Shown here: positions 22,726 through 33,599 of the stretch, piece by piece | Position numbering within the stretch: position 1 is the stretch's first letter | Layout of the letters: every line of letters begins with the position of its first letter | Assembly (NCBI RefSeq): GCF_947179165.1 | Contig: NC_077247.1 | Location: 15,976,501-16,040,500, forward strand | Length of the DNA: 64,000 bases | Reading direction: 5' to 3' | From: Solanum dulcamara | Lineage: Eukaryota; Streptophyta; Magnoliopsida; Solanales; Solanaceae | The notes under the pieces: generated by a model | Databases searched by the model: none | What the model saw: only the letters and a program-made list of their open reading frames with translations | Told to the model about the DNA's origin: nothing | Position numbers and translations under genes: made by a program

Positions 22726-25185
22726 CACTGATATTCTAACTCATTCTTCAACATGGGTATTACTATGCATAGTTATAACTACCTTGAAGATTCCATAGTT
22801 AGAACCATTGTAAAGGGGAGAGTCTCCCTTATTTATTACCTTCTTAAAATAACCAACTTACCATTAGAGGTAAGTAAAAGAGTTGTTTTTACCTTTTTAT
22901 CTTTTTCTTATTGGCTGTACAGGTATATGTATTTGGGTTGGAGGCCCAATCTTGTTAGTTTTTGGTTCAGTAGTGGCATGGTGCATTAGTTGACAGCTTG
23001 GGCCATGTATTGGAGAAGCAAGAATGGTGCAAAGCTATAGATTTTTCTATGTGCAACATTTTTACCTTACATGCTACATCATCTAAAAATCACATCATCC
23101 AACAACAATCACAGCAACCTGCAACTCACAAGGAACACTTACAAGACCTTGCTTGGGTGTCTGTTTGTATGTTTATTTGTGTAGGTACAGTAAGGATCTA
23201 ACAACAACTTCCATCAATAACAACTATCAACAACAGCTTCCCACAACCTGCAACACAGAGGAGCAGAGCCACAGTGATGGACTGCAACAACTGAACCATC
23301 ATTTGGAATTACCTTCTTATTTGATTTTTTGTGCAGAAACTTTAATGCTTTGTAGCACTGGTTGTTGGTCCTTGTTTGGTTGGTTGTTTTTTGTTTCTTG
23401 TTTGATTGTTTCTGTGCAGACTGCAGCTAATGCAAAGGTGCAAAAACACTCACCAAGTATATCACACAACAACACCAACAATTATCATGAACCTGCAGCA
23501 ACCAAAATGAAGTTGCAACCTGAAGGAGGCATTTTGCTGGGAGGTAACAACCAATACACTTTCTTCAAGGAACAACACAATTCAGAGATGCAACACCACC
23601 AAAGTTACTGCACTGTGGAGCTACTATATCCAGAAACAACAACAATAAGAGATACTACATCAACAACAATCCACAACTATCACATTTGGCTCAATCCACT
23701 GAAGATGCAAAGCCCCACCTGGTTGCTTGAGTTTGTTTGCTTTCCTATTTCAGTTTCTTAACTGAAACACCATACTACCAGCAAGCTACAGCAACTAACA
23801 ACTCTAGATTGCAACAATGAAGACATCCAATATGCACTCACTATACCTAGGCAACAATAAGATGGACCATTCTTATGTTCATCTGCAGGTTGCTGGAGGT
23901 GCATTAAGGAATTGAACCAGCAATTGGTTATGGAATTACAGAACATACAGAAGACAATCACAAGAAATTTAGGGCTATATATGGAGTTACAGAAGCTACA
24001 CCAAAGAAGTTCCAGATTCTAAATCCTTCAACAGATTTAAATACTTAGGAATCAGGAACTATCAACAACATCAACAAGATAAACAAAGCAGTCCCAACAC
24101 CCTGTTCAGATGACACTAAAACAGCTACATTCTTGGACTCTTGTTTGTGTGTTTGTTTTATTTTGTTTGTACAGTTTCATATGCAAATTGGAGGAGGTAG
24201 ATGGGACAAGGAACAGCATACAACAACAACTTTCAGCACTCTACACAACAACCAACAACCAACAACAATCACTTAACAACTATCAGATTTTGAAGTCCCT
24301 CCTGTTTACCTTATCTGGTTTGGTTTTTGGTTGACTTTTTCTCTACAGAATGTATACAGAACTGGATCTCTCAGCAATAACAAGCAAATCACAACACCTT
24401 TGGAATTAAGAAGTTCAGAAAATGGCTTCTTGCTCGACTCTTGGAGCAACTGGGATGCACATCACTCAAAACAAATCTTGGGCCTTCTCTTGAATACAGG
24501 TAGATGGACCATCCACCAACAACAAGAATCCAGACCAGCAACACAACATCCAATACTTGGAGCCACACACAAAAGCCATCAAAAATGAAACTAGTTTTCC
24601 TTTTTTGTTCACTATTGTGTGTATCTTGGTACAGGTGTCCTGTTACCTTGAGCCTTGTATTGGATTTACAGCTGGTCTTGGATTTCTTGAACCAACATCA
24701 GCAGAGCCCAAGAAGTTGCAACTCAAACGGATACTTCGAAACGTTAGTCGAGCGACCCTGAAAAAGGTAGCCGACTTAAGTTTCATCAATGAGGTATACT
24801 TTCTACATATCCAAATCAGTAGCACCATGCACTACCTTTGCATGATGATCACACGACTTATGGACAAACTCGCTATGAAAAGATTAAGAAGGACAAAGAT
24901 GACATGAACGATCTCGATCCATGCAAATAGGAAGTTCTGTATACCTGTTCGTCTTCAGTTTAGCTATCTGAATGTAGCTTAGTTGAATAGGACTAGTGTA
25001 GATTTCTTCCTCGTATTTACATGGAAGGGGAGAGTTTTCCTCATTTACGTTTTTTCTTAATCACATTGTATCGAGAGGAGTCCTCTCTTAAGTTATCATC
25101 CATCTTAGGTTCGGAGGTAAGGTTTCATGTCCCCCTCCTTGTACTTGTACTATTACTTTTATATATAATAATGAAAATTTTGATT
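22726..25185 (+). other. Long LINE 3' region with recurring T-rich…CAG motifs
   Basis: After the RNase H relic, about 2.4 kb alternates between CAA/ACA-rich blocks (caacaac, cagcaac, ccaacaac) and short T/G-rich tracts ending in CAG. The tracts end near 22921, 23200, 23337, 23423, 23752, 23889, 24174, 24350, 24500 and 24636. Open frames here, the longest 202 codons at 23153-23761, are low-complexity translations of these blocks and resemble no protein family I know. The region ends tgtacttgtactattac…poly(A), as plant L1 tails do. Confidence 0.6.
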
Positions 25186-25986
25186 AAAAAAAATATACAT
25201 ATTAATGGACAAATCAAATAAAAGTGATATCATTAATGAAATAAAATTACGTAAATATTACATAAATATTTGTGTTTGAAATATTTGTATTTGATTTGCC
25301 AGAAGAAGGAATACTGGTATATGTGTTTGATTTGTAAGAAACACTTTTGATCCAATAATATTTCTAAGTTTTTCACGATACAAAATGGTACAATTTTGAA
25401 AACATCAAGTTAGTAATTATGATGTTTAATTTTTCACAATGTTATATCATGTTCAGCATAATCCAATCATATTGAATAATATATTTGAAATATTTGACGA
25501 AATTTTTAAAAAAAAATTAAAAATATTATTAATCTGGAATGATAGTAGTATATATTAAATAATATATTTTTTAAAATGTTGTGTTACATTAAAAAAGAAT
25601 AACGAATATTAGAGGTTTAATTAATGGCATTATATGATTTATAATATGTTAGTTACAAATATTGTATAATAGAAAGTAGAAAGATAATATAATAATAAAA
25701 AAATATTCAAAAGTGAAATAGACAGTGTGAATAATAGTTCCCCAAATAGATAGTGAAATTTGGAGAACTAGTATTCAACTCTCTATCTTTAAAGTGTAGA
25801 GAGTAAAATACATGGTGGTTGGAGTGCTCATTCTCTATTTTACTCTATATTCTCTATATTTAGAGAGTAAAATAGAGGTGGATTGTAGATGGTCTAAGGG
25901 TTGTGGAATGATGAATAAAAGTAGTAGGTTAAAATTAACTGCATATGTTAATTGTATATGAACATTGTCATTGTTCCAGTTGATCC

Positions 25987-28900
25987 TCAGAGCAAAGTAA
26001 CTAGTCCAAGCATAGTTGCAAAGAAGAGAGCAACAACATTAATTGTGGCAACAGTTGCAGTGCTTGGGGTTTGGGCTTGTTCAGGAGGAGGTGAAGGTGA
26101 AGAAGGAGCGTTGGCGTTGGTATTAGTTTTGTTTGAGGAAGCAGAACCCTTATCATCATCATCATCATCCTTGGAAATTGCAGCTACAGGAGGTAGTGGC
26201 GGAGTGATAAAGTCCTCAGTCTCCAAGTGCACTGGAGGGGGAGGCTTGTACTCTACTACTTCTTTTGGATCAAGGGCAGATGTTATGACATCCCCTGGAT
26301 TTATGTCTGGTATCCTATACGACTCTAGATTCCCGGTGCACAAGTTTCCTGTGGCAACAAGAAAAAAATGATTTTTGTATCCACTCAATTAATTAGATTA
26401 GATAAATTTGAGCGTTGATTTACTTACTGGTGTATGCATTTGCAGTGCTTGGGTACTGGGTTATAATTCCATCCGCACCATAGTAAATGAGGTTATGGAT
26501 CAACATATATGGATCAGAGCTATAATCCATGTAAATATCTTGGAATTCATTTAGAACAGTTCCGGCGTAGACACTGACATTGGCCCAATGCATACATTCA
26601 ATAAGGTTGGTGAAGTTCAAAGTGAAACCCTCTCCTCGAAATTGTGTGTATAAGGAATGCTTATGTAAAAATACTGCATCTGCATGCTTCTTGATTTCCA
26701 AAGCTGTCTCATTCGTTACAAATTCCACCTGCTTCTTAATGTGGAGTACTCTTTCGTAAGTCGGGATATCCTTGAATTTGTCCAGCACTGAACTTTCACC
26801 TGACATGATCAAAACCTTCTGAGTTGACTGCTTATCAAGTGTGGTGTTGCTCAAAGCAGTCGTCACTGCACCAACAACGTCAAGGCCCTTGTTGGCTGCA
26901 AGGTAGGCAGCATTCTTGAACACAACCAAGTTGCAGATATTAATTACTCCGGACTACATATGTATATATATCTATGCACAATAGAGTTGAAAAGAAAATT
27001 ACTTCTATGTTGATTAGAACTCCTAGAACTGCCTTAGCCTTGGCAAATTCCAAGAAATCTGAGAGAGTGACAAACTTGCCCACATTCTTGCGTGCTGGAT
27101 CCCTTATCAAATCTCCATTAAATTCACTGAACATTTGAGCTGTGGCCCGGACCATATAAAATAAATAAAGAGAGAAAAAAAGAGAATTAGATTTCAGAAA
27201 ATAAAATTATGATAGTAATATTTGAAATATTATTGTTTGAGAGAGATACTCGAATGCTCACGTTTTAAAGACAGGATTTCGTCCCATGTGAAATCGAAAG
27301 AGAAAATTCCCATAGAGGATTGGATTGAATCAATCTTAGCAGCTCGACTCATGAAAGGTCCGGAGGCAGTGGTGGTTGGGATGAGGTCAACTGAAGGCAA
27401 GCAGAATGCAACTCCGTCTTTTGTCATTTGGACAGAACAATCGATTATGTCAGCACCATCATCTACTGCTTTTTGATAGGCAAGATCTGTTGATCCTGGA
27501 TAATCTCCATTGGCCCCATTTGCAGAAATGATCAGAGCTGCCAATTTAAATTGCACAATAGAATTGAGAAGTCACCTTTTTCAAAAGTAAAATAGGAACG
27601 CTATCTACTACTTAGTTCTTTCATTGCACAGAGAGATTCATTTCCTTACTAGGTACTTTCCTTGAAGCGTTCTTACTTCCTGCCAAGCAAGCTGCAACCA
27701 GAACGAGCAACAGTAAGCGGCTAGATTTGTACGAAATAAACTTGTATGTCTTCTTCACCTTAAGAATAAACATTCTTACCAATGGCCGTTGATGCAGACG
27801 TAGGGAAGTCTGTGACCACACCATCAACAGCAAACTTAGAGTTGTCAACGAATTGCAGATACTCTCTTTGTAGATCATAGCTGTAATTGTGAGGCAAAAA
27901 GTTGTCATTTGCGAATCCATATGCAAAAACTTCTAGTCCTTGTTTATGAGCATCAATCACTAGATTGGTACTAGGCTCTAAATAGCGAGCTTTATTGACA
28001 GGCCATATGTATTCTCTTGGCACAACGATTCCTGTAGCGAATGTCTTTATCATTGACAACTTTGTTAATAGTGAAGCATATGGTTCATTTGTTGTGGGTT
28101 CAACTGCATTTCTATCTGTGGGAAACTTGAACATTAGCTTAGTTTTGAGACCGTGCACAAATGGTCCCATGCTCTTCAAAAAACCAATATCCGGAGACGA
28201 TATGTAAGATATATCCTTCTTTATCTCCAAGAGTTGCTTAATATGGTCAACTAAACTCAGTTTGTGCTGGTTGTAGAATGTCGCATACTGCAATACAATT
28301 TACGAAATTAATTAGGCAGTCAAGTCTACACAATTTAATATATAATGACAATAGGATTTAAAATGCATTTCATCAAATGTTTCAACAATGAGAAAAAAAG
28401 AAAGCGAGTGATAAGACACCTCGGCATTGATCCACAGTAGAGCGTTCCTGTTTTCTTCTAAATATAGGTCTGTTGGATATGGTGATAAAAAATCAAATAG
28501 ATCTGTTCTGCTGAATATTGATTGTGTTACTGGAGAACAAGACAACAAATTCATTGTATGAGTAGTAGTACAATGTATCCATTTTCATGTGTTAGTTGTG
28601 GCTTACCAATTAATCGACTAAACATCTCATCACTTGTGAAGTCCAATGCAAACCATCCTTGAAGTTCTTTTCCATTAACAATGTAGGTTTTTTTACGATT
28701 CGGAAAAGCATCAGCTGCATTTGTTGTATTCTGAAGGTTTAATTGTGAGAGACAAAAGCCCTGTCCATCGCGACTCATATGGAGATCACATAGCAAGACG
28801 GTACCACCCTTTCCAAATATAATTGATTGACTATATGCTAGTTCTGTTTGTGGGGGATAAAGTCCCGAAAATCCCCCATTTGCAACAACAAATGGTTCAT

Positions 28901-29015
28901 CACCATTTAGTGTCAACCATCTGTGCTTGGTAATAGGAGGAAGAGGAACTGCACCCTTTGGATCAGCTATAGTACAATGGATCATCAAGCATACTAATAA
29001 CACATACCTGATCAT
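25987..29015 (-). CDS. GDPDL: GDPDL (SHV3-like) glycerophosphodiester phosphodiesterase-like protein, GPI-anchored, 8 exons
   Basis: Exons on the minus strand: 29015-28607, 28529-28420, 28287-27780, 27691-27650, 27537-27262, 27139-27003, 26914-26428, 26348-25987. All seven introns (77-132 bp) are GT-AG, phases agree, and the joined frame is 776 codons. Residues 1-17 form a signal peptide. Two GDPD-like domains follow (about 41-340 and 357-655), then a Pro-rich stalk, a run of six Asp (717-722), a Ser/Pro/Thr-rich linker and a hydrophobic tail (about 757-776) typical of a GPI signal. In the family, these wall-facing membrane proteins affect cellulose and pectin organisation, root hairs and cell shape; a direct enzymatic role is doubtful. 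Here the catalytic His-Arg of true GDPDs is absent in both domains (Ala-Asn-Gly-Gly-Phe at about 45-49; Ser-Ala-Asn-Gly-Ala in the second). Exon 4 is only 42 nt. The start codon is inferred: an alternative upstream exon cannot be excluded. No frame damage is visible. Confidence 0.9.
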
Positions 29016-29485
29016 TTTCTTCCAATCCTGTTCCCACCCCCAGTGTATTTGTTTAACAAAAAAGCATCACCTTTAATTAGTCACAAAGAAAAGAAAAGAG
29101 AAGAAAAAACTTTTTACTACTATATGTTAAATTTATATATTTAAAAATCATCTCAAACTTATATAATTTCCACTTCAAATTCAATAATGCAACCTTACTT
29201 ACCCATCCAAACCCTAATTTCTGCACACTAGTGTAATTCTCAGCATGTTTCCTCCCATTTCCAATATGGAAAATGTTCAAAGAACAATAATAACTATAAC
29301 ATAAAAATGAAAAAAAAAAGGTTATGATGTTGCTTGGTGGGGTGGGGGGATATATATCAACTAAATGAGGTTTACTAATCTTAATCTTGTAACACCATGA
29401 AACTGCCAAACCAAATATTCTTTAGATTAAATAGAAACCCTTTTATATTTCTCCATTCTTTATCACATAATTCATAAGTTGCATT
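29016..29485 (-). promoter_or_regulatory. Upstream region of the GDPDL gene
   Basis: This is the DNA directly 5' of the GDPDL start. A TATATAAA (minus strand, forward 29132-29139) about 117 bp before the ATG is a possible TATA box. From about 29111 outward the sequence is duplicated at 32243 onward. A TRIM-like element begins at 29486, about 470 bp upstream of the ATG. The promoter call rests on position and the TATA-like word only. Confidence 0.35.
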
Positions 29486-30625
29486 TGTGGATATCAAAAT
29501 TTTGTAGGACTCTATCAGACAAATCCTATTGCAGTTAGAGTTTCTTGGAGGCTACTCTATCATAAATCATAATTCATGCTTATATAAAAGGTATTATATT
29601 CTCTTGAAAATGCATCTTGAAAATTCCACAAATTCATGAAATATGCATAAAGAGAACAAAATATGTCAAACTCTTCTTGATAATCAAATATCTCAAGAAG
29701 ATCCACAAATTCTTTCATTGAGATCAAGTTCAAATCATCGTAGCTAGTTCGAGAAATATGTCACTAACGGCCCTCGAATCACAATGGAGATTAAGTCTAA
29801 ATCATCCTACATTCAAGAAATACGCCACTAAAGGTCCTCGAATCATGGAGAAAATTTAAGGAGAGAAGAATCAAGGGATAAATAGATTTGTACCCGCGCC
29901 TATTATCGATAAAAATATGTTTCTTCAGATTTTATATATAATTGATTTATTTAAAATTTGTTGCAAATTGGCACGCTCAGTTGGACCAAATCTGCCTTTC
30001 ATCTCTTCTCTCACAAATCAAATATGGAAATCTAAAGCCACAAAATTGCAAAGGTGGAAAAATAAGTACTTCAAGCCTCGTCTTTGAGCTTCATCAAACT
30101 ACACTCCGACAAGCCATGACGTAGAGGACATTTGTAGACATCGAAATTTTGTAGAACTCTACAAGATGAGTAATATTTCATTTAGGATTTTTTGGAGGCT
30201 ACTCTACCCTAAACCCTAATTCATGTCTATATAAAGGGTATTATATTCCCTTGGAAAAACATTTTAAAAATTTCATAAATTCATGGAATATTCATAAATA
30301 GATCAAAATATGTCAAACTCTTCTTAATAATCAAATACCACAAGAAGATTCACAAATTCTTTCATAGAGATCAAGTTCAAATCAGCCCAACTAGTTCGAG
30401 AAATACGTCACTAACGACACTCGAATCATGATGGAGATCAAGTTGTTCAAATCATCATACGTTCGAAAAATACATCACTAACGGTCCTCAAATCATGAAG
30501 AAATTTTAAGAAAAGAAGAATTAAGGGATAAACGGATTTGTACCCGTACCTTTTATCGATAAAATTATATTTCTTTAGATTTTATATATGATTGATTTAT
30601 TTTTATATATTTAAAATTTATTGCA
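29486..30625 (+). mobile_element. TRIM-like small LTR element
   Basis: Two direct repeats, 29486-29965 and 30133-30625, start TGTGGATATC/TGTAGACATC and end TTGCA, with a 167-bp non-coding middle. The middle starts aattggcacgctcagttgg, which resembles the attggc-type start of other plant retroelement leaders rather than the tRNA-Met site. The corresponding place in the duplicate (32601-32605, gcatt) lacks the element, which proves insertion. The 5-bp flanks (gcatt on the left, acatc on the right) are compatible with a decayed target duplication. It carries no protein-coding capacity. Orientation is inferred from LTR and leader order. Confidence 0.72.
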
Positions 30626-30946
30626 AACAACATCATTTCAAAAAAAATTACTAAATAATCAAATGATTAAAAATGAAATCCAACACATCACCATTAATGT
30701 AAACGTAAAATCATGTACGTGCAATGACATATATGACATCAAAAATTAAGAAGAAGGAAGAAATAAAATTAAGACTAACTTGAATCTTGTGATCGTGGAA
30801 GGAAGAGAGAAGCACTTCTCCCTTGAGTTTTAGAAGGACAAAAAGTAGAGATAAAAAAAAATTTAAAAAAATGTAAAAGAAAAGATGAGGTAAGAAACTC
30901 TCAAGGGAATGGACAAAGAAAGGGAAAAGGGAGAGAGAATTTTAAA

Positions 30947-31643
30947 GGCGGAATCCATCGGTGGTCTCCTAAAGTTGAAATCAACTTTTACTTAGACACC
31001 TCAAGTAAGGTCCCGATGTGTCATTTTGACACTTTTTTACAATCACTTAAATTTCTAAAGTGTGTGTAATACACTTGCCGATGATGTGTCAAAGTGGCCA
31101 ATTAAATGAAGACACGTGACATATATATCAAAAATAATTTTAAAATAATGACTTTTGAGTAGAAAAAAAAGTGGACATTAAATTGATGACATGTGACTTT
31201 TTTACTCAAATAATAATTAAAAAAAAAAGAAATTCATCTTCTAAAAAAAAGTGATTTTCGAGAAAAAGAAAAAACTCACCCCCACCTAGTCGTCTTCTTC
31301 ACCCACCCCACCCAATCGTTTTCACCACGACTCCACCTCTACTCAGCCTAACCCCAACCCCTCCTCTGCCCTATCAGGTCGTCTTCTCCACCTCCACCCA
31401 CCCCAAGCCCTACTCCTTCCCCACCCATATTGTCTTCTCAAAAAACACTATCAAAAGAAATTATTTTGAAAAAATTATTTTACAAAGACATAATTTTTTC
31501 TTCTTTTACTTTTAAAAAATCAGTTACTAATTAACAATGGAAGGAAAACAAGAACTAGATCTAGGCAATGACAATAAGATTACAAAATCAAGGTCCAAAG
31601 TTAAGGAGGACAACGTCTAGAAAATGGAGAAGAAGAAGAACAA

Positions 31644-31676
<33 letters not shown>

Positions 31677-31849
31677 TTAAAAAAAACGCTTTTCATGCGC
31701 TCAAAATGGGTGCAGCACACGCAATGTGTTAAGTCAGCACAAAGTGTCAAAATGACATATCGGGACCGTATCTAAAATGAACAAACCTTAGTTGAGGTGT
31801 CTAAGTGAAAGTTGGTGTCAACTTTAAGGTGCTACCGATGGGTTCCGCC
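30947..31849. mobile_element. Non-autonomous Mutator-like element (MULE), 903 bp
   Basis: Terminal inverted repeats of about 90-110 bp begin GGCGGAA(T/C)CCATCGGT at both ends. Perfect 9-bp duplications aattttaaa flank it (30938-30946 and 31850-31858), the length typical of Mutator elements. The duplicate at 32893-32901 has a single agttttaaa, the empty site. The interior has a C-rich stretch (31270-31430) and an AT microsatellite (about 31657-31677), but no transposase. Confidence 0.85.
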
Positions 31850-32242
31850 AATTTTAAATTAAATGGAGAGAACATTAAGAGGCTTTAATTAATTTTCTTT
31901 ATTGCATATTTCGGACTGATATCTGATTGGTTCTTATTTGTATTTTAATTTTCCTCTCGGTGGATTTCATTGTATATTTGTTTTTTACTTTATTTTTAGC
32001 CTTTCAGTTGAATTATTTATTTCCTTTTCCATCTTCGCACATGTGTTTGTACCTAAAATATTACTCTCATTTTGTTTGTAATAATATTAGCCTGGAACTG
32101 ATGCATTCTTGCATAACAGTTTTGAATTATTTTAGGAAACCACCCTTTTGTTTAATTTTTAAAATCTATTTATTTTTAAAATAAGGGTAGGCTTTGACAA
32201 ATATATCCTTTTTAACTCTCTTAATTTTTAATATATTTATTT

Positions 32243-33275
32243 TACTACTATTTGTTAAATTTAAATGCTTAAAAACCATCTCAAAATTATATAAGATGAA
32301 TGATATTCCACTTCAGATTCAAGAATGCAACCTTTGTTACCCATTTAGTTCTAATTTGTACACATAATCTAATTGTTCATAAGTTGCCTCCCTATATAGA
32401 AAAAGTGTAAAAGACAATAATAACAATAATATAGAAACGCAAAAATTTATAATGCCACTGAAGGAGGACATATATTAATGAAATGAGTTTTCACTAATCT
32501 TAATCTTGTAACGCCAATTGAAACTGCCAAACCACACATTCTTTAGAATACATAGAAGAGCTTATGTATTTCTCTTCTTTATCTACATAATTCAGAAGTT
32601 GCATTATTTAAATAATTCTAATAAATAATTAAATGACTAAAAATCAAACATGATACATCATCGTAAATGTAAATCTGAAAAAATATACGTGCAATAAATA
32701 TATATAACATCAAGAATTAAGAGATGAAATAGAATAATACTCACTTGAATCTTCAGATCACAGAAGGAAGAGAGAAGCATTCCCGTTTGAGTTTCAAAAG
32801 GACATAAAAATAAAGATTAAAAAAGAAAGAAAAAAAAAAGATGAGGTAAGAAACTCTCAAGGGAATGGAGAAAAGCCGGAAAAATGAATGAAGAGTTTTA
32901 AATAAAATGGGGAGCTATTATGAGGCGTTAATTAATTTTCTTTCTCGCATATCTCGGGTTATATCTGGTTCTTATTATTTTATTTTCCTTTTTAATGGAT
33001 TTTACGATTTTTATTCTTTCCTTTTAGCTTTTCGGTTGATTTATTTATTTTCTTTTTCTATCTTGGCACATGTGTTTATATTTGAAACAATTACTCTCAT
33101 TTTGTGAATAAATATTTGCTCATGCATATTTGTCTAGGGTTGATGCATCCTAGCATAACGAGTTTGAATTAATTAATTATTAAAAACATTTTAAATTTAT
33201 CTTTCTATTCTACATTTGGTTTTTCTTTTATAGGAAACCACCCTTTTGGTTAATTTTTAGTTTCCTTTTTTTTTT
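32243..33275. repeat. Distal copy of the tandem duplication, preserving empty sites
   Basis: It is the direct repeat partner of 29111-32165 without the TRIM or MULE insertions. It has no coding sequence and no trace of a second GDPDL exon on its downstream side. Confidence 0.82.
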
Positions 33276-33599
33276 GTTTTTCTAATAATTGAGATTACAA
33301 TTCCTCTTCAAAGAAAAGAAAGTTAAATATAGATAAACAAATGATTAGTCTGCCACGATCCAAAATCTCTTAAGCCGTGATGACACCTATATCAAACTCA
33401 GTAGCTGAATCATTTTCATAATTTAATTCATTTCTATTGTTGACACTCAATTTTGGCCTTCCATAATTTAATTAATTTTCAAGCTTCTTCTATTTCAAAC
33501 AATTTGAAATAATTATTTTCAAAAATCAAGAATAGTTTCAAAATTGTTTTCAAGACAATTTTTCCATTTTCCCTATAAATATATATCTAAATCTATATA
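33276..33599. repeat. LTR-end fragments
   Basis: A short piece at about 33345-33400 resembles the end of the LTR that starts at 33600 (gtgatgacacctat words). From about 33440, TGTTGACACTCAATTTTGGCC has the look of a Ty3 LTR start and runs to 33599, where the next element cuts it. Confidence 0.45.

Larger units (their letters stand above)
21994..25191 (+). mobile_element. 5'-truncated LINE (L1-type) with 17-bp target duplication
   Basis: The insertion is bounded by a perfect duplication of aatatacatattaatgg at 21977-21993 and 25192-25208, and ends in a short poly(A) tract (from 25186). It keeps only the end of ORF2, an RNase H domain at about 22200-22720, followed by an unusually long 3' region of about 2.4 kb. 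Direct repeats of variable length, a 3' A-tail and 5' truncation are diagnostic of target-primed reverse transcription. The perfect duplication suggests a fairly recent insertion, although the reading frame is already broken. Confidence 0.87.
21690..25894. mobile_element. Harbinger-like non-autonomous DNA element, split by a LINE
   Basis: The left end reads GGCATCTCCAACTC and the right end, reverse-complemented, GACCATCTACAATCC. Both are flanked by TAA (21687-21689 and 25895-25897), the target duplication of PIF/Harbinger elements. Subterminal words tctctattttactctc recur in both ends (21706-21790 and 25800-25880). Without the LINE and its target duplication the element is about 990 bp. No transposase frame is seen. 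Its right end lies 92 bp beyond the stop codon of the GDPDL gene, so it probably forms part of the 3' flank or untranslated region of that transcript. Confidence 0.7.
29111..32165. repeat. Proximal copy of a tandem duplication (GDPDL upstream region)
   Basis: The segment matches 32243-33275 in the same orientation once two insertions are removed (29486-30625 and 30947-31849). Shared stretches include ttactaatcttaatcttgtaac, gatgaggtaagaaactctca and gaaaccacccttttg. The original unit was about 1.05 kb. Divergence is moderate, with small indels. Confidence 0.82.

Noticed and set aside
23153..23761. 202-codon plus-strand frame
   Set aside because: It is a low-complexity translation of the LINE 3' region (caac-rich blocks) with no family resemblance and no conserved motif.
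25905..25925. AATAAA near 25913 as the GDPDL polyadenylation signal
   Set aside because: It is on the plus strand, while the gene is transcribed from the minus strand.
25952..26371. 139-codon plus-strand frame
   Set aside because: It lies antisense to the last exon of the GDPDL gene and is a translation shadow of its Pro/Ser/Asp-rich tail.
32243..33275. A second, degenerate GDPDL gene beside the duplicated upstream region
   Set aside because: No exon-like sequence matching any of the eight exons was found between 31850 and 33600 on either strand. Only upstream sequence is duplicated.
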